From Pigoraptor chileana (lineage: Eukaryota; Opisthokonta; Filasterea), in NCBI GenBank assembly GCA_943704495.1, contig CALSCR010001278.1, forward strand, positions 1-29,094: DNA of 29,094 bases, in the 5' to 3' direction. A program made the translations under genes and the position numbers. Positions 23,801 through 29,094 of this stretch are shown here, in pieces. Every line of letters begins with the position of its first letter. Position 1 is the stretch's first letter. Under the pieces are notes generated by a model. The model saw only the letters and a program-made list of their open reading frames with translations. It had not been told where the DNA came from and made no database searches.

Positions 23801-24644
23801 GTGCGGACTGCGCCGTGGTGCACTTCCATGCGCGCAACGAGAGAGTGCTCACCGGCGCCCCTGTGGGAGTTGATTTAATTCACACAGGGGGGAAGGGATT
23901 GAGTTTGAGTTTGATGCTGCCTTCCAACAGCCGCCAGTACATTCCAGCATTGCACAAGACTTTCCAACACGAGGTCATGCAAGAGTAAACTCACTGAAGA
24001 ACAGACGCCACGTTCCACACGTTGATGACACCGCCGTCCATGCCACCCGCAATCACCCCCTGGGGCATCTCGCCGGAATCAACGCCCTTGGCGCCCCACG
24101 TGAGCGAGTGGAACCTGAAGCGCCCACGAAACAAAGCAATCGAAGAGAACCTTTTTTTAAAATCACAATACAAGGGGAAAGGACTCGGCATGACATCCAC
24201 ATCAAACAACGTCGCCGCCATCTTTCAATTCTTCATGCAAGGAAAGATGAGGTCCAGAGCATAAACATACAGAAATAAAAGAAGACACGCCAAGGAAGAC
24301 GGCACAGAACCCTCTGCAGCCACTAACAGCCAACCATCATGGCCTTCACTTTCAAATCCACACATGACACAACAACACACACACTTTAACTGCATTTGCC
24401 CATGCACGCGTCACTAGACACTGAGGATGTCTACGGACCTGAAGTTTGCCGGAATGACCCCGGTGCGCACGAGACCATTCTCCCCGGCACTCTTATCAAA
24501 CGAGAAGATTTCAAGCTCCGCATTTGTACTAAAGGTTGCATCCAGCTGCTGTGCCGCAGTGCCCACCGCAAGCAGCGGCTGCCCGGCGACACCGTTTGGA
24601 CTCCATGAGATGATGGACGTCCGCTCGACCTCAGCTAGTCGCAT
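14865..24644 (-). CDS. SEC31: SEC31, COPII outer-coat protein, complete, 23 exons
   Basis: Sec31 pairs with Sec13 to form the outer COPII cage on ER exit sites and boosts Sec23 GAP activity on Sar1. Exons in transcript order: 24439-24644, 23995-24114, 23732-23860, 23226-23394, 22931-23038, 22551-22703, 22134-22269, 21459-21931, 20848-21163, 20551-20622, 20135-20217, 19754-19849, 19393-19519, 19154-19256, 18593-18748, 18140-18227, 17557-17904, 16896-17397, 16438-16640, 16091-16177, 15470-15739, 15207-15321, 14865-14998. They sum to 4194 nt (1397 residues plus stop) with matching phases. The start MRLAEVERT aligns with MKLKEVDRT of human SEC31A and has A at -3. Residues 1-340 form a WD40 propeller ([17 protein letters not shown]). 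About 420-850 is the alpha-solenoid ([20 protein letters not shown]). About 850-1290 is Pro/Gln/Tyr-rich with PPP motifs and RWNDPPP near residue 1185, matching the Trp-Asn pair that reaches Sar1. A helical C-terminal domain follows. Exon 20/21 borders are the least certain. Confidence 0.96.
15090..15192 (+). repeat. CA/TGCA-rich microsatellite in the last SEC31 intron
   Basis: Imperfect CACACA and ATGCACA repeats fill much of the intron between the last two SEC31 exons. On the SEC31 sense strand it reads as TG-rich. Confidence 0.9.
15579..15655 (-). repeat. Polyglutamine-coding CAG/CAA tract in SEC31 exon 21
   Basis: Two blocks of Gln codons in mixed CAG/CAA usage lie upstream of the C-terminal helical domain and code about 25 Gln with one or two interruptions. 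The tract sits in the disordered linker, so length changes would be tolerated. Confidence 0.9.
15740..16090 (-). other. SEC31 intron 20 with CA-rich sense strand
   Basis: This 351-bp intron is filled on the plus strand by GTGTGT/GCGCGT runs at about 15985-16080, so its sense strand is CA-rich, opposite to most SEC31 introns. An open frame runs through it, so partial retention or an earlier acceptor cannot be excluded. I chose the CTGCAG acceptor at 15740-15745, which keeps phase 0 with the GTGGGT donor at 16085-16090. Confidence 0.6.
17079..17190 (-). repeat. 33-bp coding minisatellite in SEC31 exon 18
   Basis: The same 33-bp unit is repeated with copies beginning at 17087, 17120 and 17153 and a partial fourth at 17186. 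Each encodes an 11-residue unit of the form [11 protein letters not shown]. The spacing is exactly 33, so the frame is preserved. The array extends the Tyr-Gly-Gln rich linker of Sec31. Confidence 0.92.
18228..18592 (-). other. SEC31 intron 15 with (CGG)n, (AT)n and CA repeats
   Basis: This 365-bp intron holds three simple-sequence blocks. A (CGG)n/(TGG)n run sits at about 18246-18277 next to the acceptor and reads as C-rich on the sense strand. An (AT)n run sits at about 18484-18507. CA/CG repeats sit at about 18508-18570. No gene is visible inside. Confidence 0.8.
18780..18998. repeat. Interleaved purine-rich minisatellite in SEC31 intron 14
   Basis: Two short motifs alternate in a 405-bp intron (18749-19153). 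A 21-bp unit occurs at 18792-18812, 18896-18916 and, with one change, 18955-18975. A unit of the type TACAGAAGACGATTAAG is repeated several times between them. The plus strand is strongly purine-rich, so the transcript is pyrimidine-rich here. Confidence 0.88.
20218..20550 (-). other. SEC31 intron 10, no extra feature seen
   Basis: This 333-bp stretch lies between exons coding the loop before the solenoid and the DIDGLVSQ segment. I see no coding sequence or repeat in it beyond ordinary intron sequence. A small open frame running into it is a continuation of exon 11. Confidence 0.6.
20784..20833 (+). repeat. (CA)25 microsatellite in SEC31 intron 9
   Basis: This uninterrupted CA dinucleotide run of about 50 bases is the longest perfect simple repeat in the window. 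On the SEC31 sense strand it is (TG)n and begins about 15 bases after the GTGCGT donor of exon 9. Confidence 0.97.
21128..21178 (-). repeat. 51-bp direct repeat, exonic copy (SEC31 intron 8 acceptor and exon 9 start)
   Basis: This copy contains the intron 8 acceptor (CAAG before GTCGTT on the sense strand, exon 9 right border at 21163) and the first codons of exon 9, which read [12 protein letters not shown]. It is identical to the copy at 21375-21425. This is the copy whose frame continues into the rest of exon 9. Confidence 0.95.
21375..21425 (-). repeat. 51-bp direct repeat, intronic copy (decoy acceptor)
   Basis: This is an exact copy of 21128-21178, offset 247 bp, placed inside SEC31 intron 8 only about 33 bases after the GTGAGT donor of exon 8. 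It carries the same acceptor and the same start of exon 9, but the sequence following it is non-coding. Flanking bases differ from those around the other copy, so it is not part of a larger tandem duplication. Confidence 0.95.
21732..21757 (-). repeat. Short polyglutamine tract in SEC31 exon 8
   Basis: A run of about eight CAG/CAA codons lies between the propeller and the solenoid, at the position where animal SEC31 also has a Gln-rich insert after the PPKWIRRP-like segment (here APKWLRRP). Confidence 0.85.
23395..23731 (-). other. SEC31 intron 3, AT-rich, no extra feature seen
   Basis: A 337-bp intron between exons coding propeller blades. It is clearly richer in A and T than its neighbours and lacks the usual TG tract. 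No gene or repeat family was recognised in it. Confidence 0.75.
24115..24438 (-). other. SEC31 intron 1, no extra feature seen
   Basis: The first SEC31 intron is 324 bp with a GTCCGT donor and a CTTCAG acceptor, phase 2. First introns often hold regulatory sites, but nothing specific stands out here. Confidence 0.75.
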
Positions 24645-25260
24645 GTTTGTTGTGCCCCGGGCACTCCACCCTTGTCAGATGCACACAAGCGCAAGATCAC
24701 TACAACTTCGTTCCCTTTCCCCTCTTTCCTGCAAGGGACAGAGGAGCGACAATGAACCCAACAATGGGACCTGAAGTGAAAATCAGTGGAGACGACCGAA
24801 TAATCTGATGAGAGTTTGGTAGTTGTCCGTCCTCAACATATAGCTCATCAAACACACAGCAGCAAATCAGCGAGGGTTACTGTGTGCAGACGCTGTCAAT
24901 GCAAGCAAAAGCGGAATCGTGCGTGTGATGAGATGCATCGAAAGTGACACGATGGCAAGTGCACACGCACGCATAAACGCACACAGCTGTTGTGGGTGTG
25001 TGTGTGTGTGTCTGTGGAGGAAGGAAGGGTGTGTGTTTGGCATCGGGCAGGTTTATTTGAAAAGGGGTGGGTAAATGCATCGATATTCATGGACAAACTC
25101 AGTATAATTATTTTAGCCAATGGGTGATCTTAGCGCAAACTCGGAACATATATCATGCGCCATATATAGAAATATATTAGTCATATACCCTGAAATGGTT
25201 ATTATGAAATTTTATGACTAAATATAGTCCGCTTGGGCGTCCAGCTAATTTGTATTGTGA
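24645..25260. other. Upstream flank of SEC31
   Basis: This region lies upstream of the SEC31 start codon and should contain its 5' UTR and promoter. I see no TATA-like box at a convincing distance. A (TG)n run lies at about 24993-25012, and the part from about 25085 to 25235 becomes AT-rich as the fossil polymerase region is approached. No gene was found on either strand. Confidence 0.6.
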
Positions 25261-25261
25261 C

Positions 25262-26900
25262 GTATTTCGCTATGTTTGTTTAGCGGGTAGAGATTCGCTA
25301 ATCGGCGCGCACGAGGCTGTAAACGTCTCGCAGTGTTTCATTTTCAGCTGGGTTTTCCTTGTTTCAATAATGAGTTCGACAATGTGTTGAGATTTTGAGT
25401 CGAGGTATGTTTCACAATCCCATGCAATGAGGCGTTTCTGTATGAGCTTTTTGGTCTTCTTTTTGATAATCGGGCAAGAGTGAGTGTCACCTTCGGTGTG
25501 AAAGAACTTACAATTAATGCATATTTCTTCGCCACATATATGTTTTTTATTATCATGACGTTCACGGTCAACAAGTCGTTTGCAGGACATGCATTTAACA
25601 CCCTTTTGGCAAGTGGAGGCTTTATGAGCTTCAAAGCAGGCGTCTGACTTGAACGAGCACTGGCAGTCGGTGCAGAAAATGTCGAGTCGTTGGTTGAGGT
25701 GAGCATAGAGCTCGGGCATTGTGCTGAACAGTGTTTTGCAAGCGTAGCAGCGAGGTCCCTTACACTTGTGGTTATCGAAGACAGCGCGGAGGTAAGACTT
25801 GTTACAGAACTTGCTGTTAGAGTGCTGATCGAGACCGAATAGGGCGTTTGGGTTTGTGATTGCATGGTAATGGCCCATTTGGCGATCGAATAGAGTGTGT
25901 ATTGTTTCTCGTTGCCTTCCTTGTTGACTTCATAGGCTGATTCGAAGTTGTTGAACTTTTCAGAGCCGGAGAAGAAATGGACTTGTACGCTGCACTTGTA
26001 CACGTCGGTTACGATATTCCAATCGGTCAGGTTCATGCAATCAGTCAGTCTGGTGAGTTTTACGAATTCGTTGAGCTTGTTTGAGAATGTTGATGGGCGA
26101 GCGAGAATGTTCTTTCGTGTTTTGGTGTCAGCAAGGCAAATGAGAGCGCAGCGTTGCCCGCAGAGTTGATCGTGGTTCATGAGGAAGTAAATTGAGTTTT
26201 GAAAGGTACCCCGCCACATGGCTGGCAGCTCAAAGTCTGCAATCTTTTCGGCGTTTAGATAGACGTAAGCACTGCCGTGATCATTTATTGACGTGATTAG
26301 TTCAATGCTAACACCACGTGTCAAGTTGATATAGCTTAAAGGGTCGGAGTATTCAAGGAGTGCATTGCGAAGGAGTTCGATAAGGTAAGGTAGAGTAAAC
26401 GGGAGGCCGTTCTGGTTTTCTCGAAACGGAACAGAGGTGCGTTCGCGTTGGAACCAGCGACTGGATGAGTAGCGAGGTGTAGTGAGTGAATCGATTTGGA
26501 TTCAGAATCGACGACTGTTGGGCGTGTCAGCGGCTGCTAGGATGAAGTCATAGAGTGATTGAATGTTAGCTTCTGGGTCTGCGGTTGAACCGAAGCATTG
26601 TAGTTGTTGCACGAGTCGGTTGTGACTTTGTCGCGTGGTGTTTGCTTTAATGTAAAAGCTTTTTTTTTATGCGGCGTCAGAGCTTGCGTTGATATCAGAG
26701 CCATTTGATGCGAGATCCTGAGCGAGGAGTTTAGGATCAATGTCGTATAGTCAGACTGTTTTGCCTTTGTAGTCTGGCAATGTATACAACACAAGGCTCG
26801 ACATAAACGCCATGAACGCCAGCTTTGGGTCGAGAGGCGGTTGTTTGGGCTCTGGGGTATTGCTGAATGCACTGCACTCTATACTAAGGGGCGGTCGGCC
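25262..26900 (-). mobile_element. Fossil of a protein-primed DNA polymerase B element (Polinton or related), broken
   Basis: This is a decayed minus-strand fragment of a type-B DNA polymerase of the protein-primed group, as found in Polintons/Mavericks, Polinton-like viruses and linear plasmids. The clearest part, about 25270-25880, has the Cys/His-rich zinc-knuckle region (CYAC, CTDC, CMSC, CINC pairs with interspersed His) followed by the first exonuclease motif (AWDCETY). Upstream sequence up to about 26880 resembles the N-terminal part of such polymerases. The polymerase core, capsid genes, integrase and terminal repeats were not found, so it is a truncated remnant. It is broken, with several interruptions. 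Base composition is more AT-rich than the flanking genes, so it is probably not extremely old. Exact family and edges are uncertain. Confidence 0.75.
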
Positions 26901-27127
26901 TTCGCTCACTGTGCGTACTGTGACTGTAATGTGTGGGTCCCGCTAGTGCATCTTTACGTCAGCGTGTCTCTTTCTTTGCAACTTTGATGAGGGCTTCGGT
27001 TGGAGTTGAGTGATTGTTATTGGGCCCTTTCTGCATTGTTCGTATGCTCAAAGCAACGTCGCGTACCACAAACATCCCGGTGGACAACCGCTCAGGCCCC
27101 GCCGTTGCCATTGCCAGTGCCTTTCAC
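26901..27127. other. Short interval between polymerase fossil and kinase gene
   Basis: This interval probably holds the kinase 3' UTR and the edge of the fossil element. No canonical AATAAA was seen on the minus strand. No coding sequence was recognised. Confidence 0.5.
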
Positions 27128-29094
27128 TCACACACAGCGACCCCGCCGTTGCAAGTGCATTTTGCGCCGCGAGGCTGCGTTAACCCTCATCCACTCGGGA
27201 AGGGAGGGCGTATCGCAGTCGCCACAGAGTCGGTGCAGTTCGCCACGCACAGTCTGCAGCACACCTGCAACCGTGCCGCGTTCCTTTGGATTCCCGCTCC
27301 TCAATTGAAACACGACCGACAAAAACACCCGCCACTCGTCCGTCTCGTCGCGCACCAGCCGGCACGCTTTCATATACATCTCGTGCGCGGCGACGCCCAG
27401 TCCGTACAGATCAGAGGCAGCAGAGCACCGACCGTCGTGAAGCGTCTCGGGAGCAATAAAACCCTGCAGAGTCCAATTAAATGGACACTGCCTCCTAAGG
27501 GGGTCCAGTGACAACCGATTCTGCAGCCACGTATCACGTATGCAAGCAGACAGGGATGGATACAACATGCACATGCCTACAACGTTCACACTTGACACCA
27601 GAAGCCCACACGACACAAACACATGGCTGCACATACACACAATACAGACAGACAAAGTGCTCTCACTGCAAACTGATTGCGCATACCCGAGTGCCAATGC
27701 CTCCTCCGCGTGCAGTCCCATTCGCGTCCATCCGACCCACAAGATCAAAATCCACCAGTCGCCACCTGACCAGCCCCCAGTCAAACAGCATGCACCCCGT
27801 CTTCACGTCGCGGTGCACATAGCCGGCAGAGTGGAGACACAGCAAGGCCTCGAGCGAATCGCGCAAAAAGCACAGGCCCTGCAATTCAATTATTTACCCA
27901 CACACCCCAAATTATCAGGCCAACACCGGCGCCAATATGGCTGGCTTTTAAGGCACAACAAACCACAGCAGTATAAAAAAAGGCATACCGAGCACATACC
28001 ATTATGGGCGTAGCTTTGGCCGTCGGAGTCTCCGCATCGAGCCAGTCCAGAACCAGCCCGTACTTGCGCCCATCACCACCACCTGGCACGTGTGCACGCA
28101 GCGTCACAATAGAGTTGTTGTTCGCAAACTCGAGCAGAACCGCAATTTCAAGCTCACTCCGCCCGCGCTTCACCACAACGGCAAAGTTATCTCCCCACGG
28201 ACAAACCATGCACGTGTGGTGGACGACTGCCAGTGCAGGCATACAAACAATAATGTCAGTAAACTCAGTCGCAACATTGAAGCTGGGTACACATACGACA
28301 ACATAACATCACGAACATTTACCTTGTACACCTCTCGCGAAGGATATCCCGCAACACCCGCCGCCCGCACACATGCCATGAAGAGCCGTTTCGTGTCGAG
28401 TGCGCCAGTGGGGCTGCTGTTACAAGCAGTGATTCCGCTGTCGCTGCTGGTGGATGCAAGGCCAACGGCGAGGCAATTCTGGTTCCCATTGACACCCAGC
28501 TCATCCTGTTGGGGCAGTGGTGTCTTCTTCGGCGCTCGGCCACCCGATGCATCCTTGCCTGTCGTGTTGCCCTTTCGCTCAGACTTCCTCTCCCCAGAGC
28601 TTGTTGGGTCCTTATGGCAGCCACCTTGAGCACGGCTGCCCTTCGCATTGCTGGTCCAGGTGGTAATCGCTGTAGTCGCACTCCTCGACGTTTTGGTTGC
28701 GGATGTTGTTGACGTTTTGGTTGCGGATGCAGTTGCCCCAGGTGTTTGCGAGAGATGAGAAGCATACGAAGAAGGAACGTCCCGGTTCAGCGGGTCAAAA
28801 TCACACCGCTCACCGTCAATCTTACAAAAGCTTAACAGCTTCTTCCCGGCCGCAGCGATCCGGTCGCACCATTTTGAAAACCTAACGACTCCATCGCCGT
28901 TGTTAAGAGTGATATTTGCAAGCTTTTCGTGGAAGATTGTCGTCATACGAACAATTCTGTCGTCCACGACAATATGAGGCACCGCAGTAACCACCTCAAC
29001 GCCGTCACCCGCGAAAAGAAGTCCAAACACACACACCTCGCGCAACTGCTCCGTTGTGAGGACAACTGTGAGGTTCCGTACAATAGCCTCCACG
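27128..29094 (-). CDS. Atypical protein kinase, 5'-partial, 4 exons seen
   Basis: Proposed exons in transcript order: 28323 to the window edge, 28000-28263, 27687-27878, 27128-27463, all joined in phase 0. They give 520 residues plus stop in the window. The first 257 residues contain an unrecognised N-terminal part and a Ser/Thr/Lys-rich linker. The kinase domain follows: AVVVK with the presumed ATP-binding Lys near 289, a Glu-rich helix C region, VHRDVK near 366-371, VDFD near 387-390, FIAPE near 412-415, SDLYGLG, and NPKERG with the closing Arg. The Asn normally seven residues after the HRD His is Cys, the DFG Gly is Asp, and the Gly-rich loop is poor. A DFD motif also occurs in kinase domains linked to Crinkler-type proteins, but a link to that family is only a suggestion. 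The exon 2 acceptor (GACTGAG) was chosen because it restores phase. Substrate unknown. Confidence 0.8.

Noticed and set aside
1-29094. tRNA, rRNA or other structured RNA genes
   Set aside because: No cloverleaf or rRNA-like stretch was recognised on either strand by eye. A covariance-model scan would be needed to be sure.

Overview
The window is nuclear DNA of a eukaryote. It has many short GT-AG introns, polyglutamine tracts, abundant microsatellites, a COPII coat gene and a cilium-assembly gene. The ciliary gene suggests a flagellated or ciliated organism, and the compact GC-rich coding style with introns of about 70-400 bp suggests a protist. I cannot name the lineage from the sequence alone.

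Layout. (1) Positions 101-14301, plus strand: an almost complete CPLANE1 (JBTS17/C5orf42) orthologue. It has eleven exons in the window, ten introns and one giant exon of 7.7 kb. Only the extreme 5' end lies outside the window. The exons sum to exactly 4071 codons including the stop, with consistent splice phases. (2) 14302-14864: a short convergent intergenic stretch. (3) 14865-24644, minus strand: a complete SEC31 gene of 23 exons, also phase-consistent, encoding 1397 residues with WD40 propeller, alpha-solenoid, Pro/Gln-rich linker carrying the Trp-Asn motif, and C-terminal helical domain. (4) 24645-25260: SEC31 upstream flank, AT-rich at its far end. (5) About 25260-26900, minus strand: a decayed piece of a protein-primed DNA polymerase B of Polinton or related type, a fossil. 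(6) 27128-29094, minus strand: the 3' four exons of an unusual protein kinase whose Mg-binding Asn and DFG Gly are replaced.

The two large genes are housekeeping-type and functionally unrelated: CPLANE1 acts at the basal body, SEC31 in ER-to-Golgi vesicle budding. They converge tail to tail. The right third looks more accessory, with a virus-like fossil next to a divergent kinase. I see no new multi-gene system. The most unusual signals are a strong excess of the palindrome CACGTG in the CPLANE1 exons, a 51-bp copy of a SEC31 splice acceptor and exon start inside the preceding intron, and mostly sense-strand (TG)n tracts in introns of both large genes.

Gene models come from hand splicing guided by remembered family sequences. 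Boundaries are good to the base where phases agree, but none is backed by transcript data.
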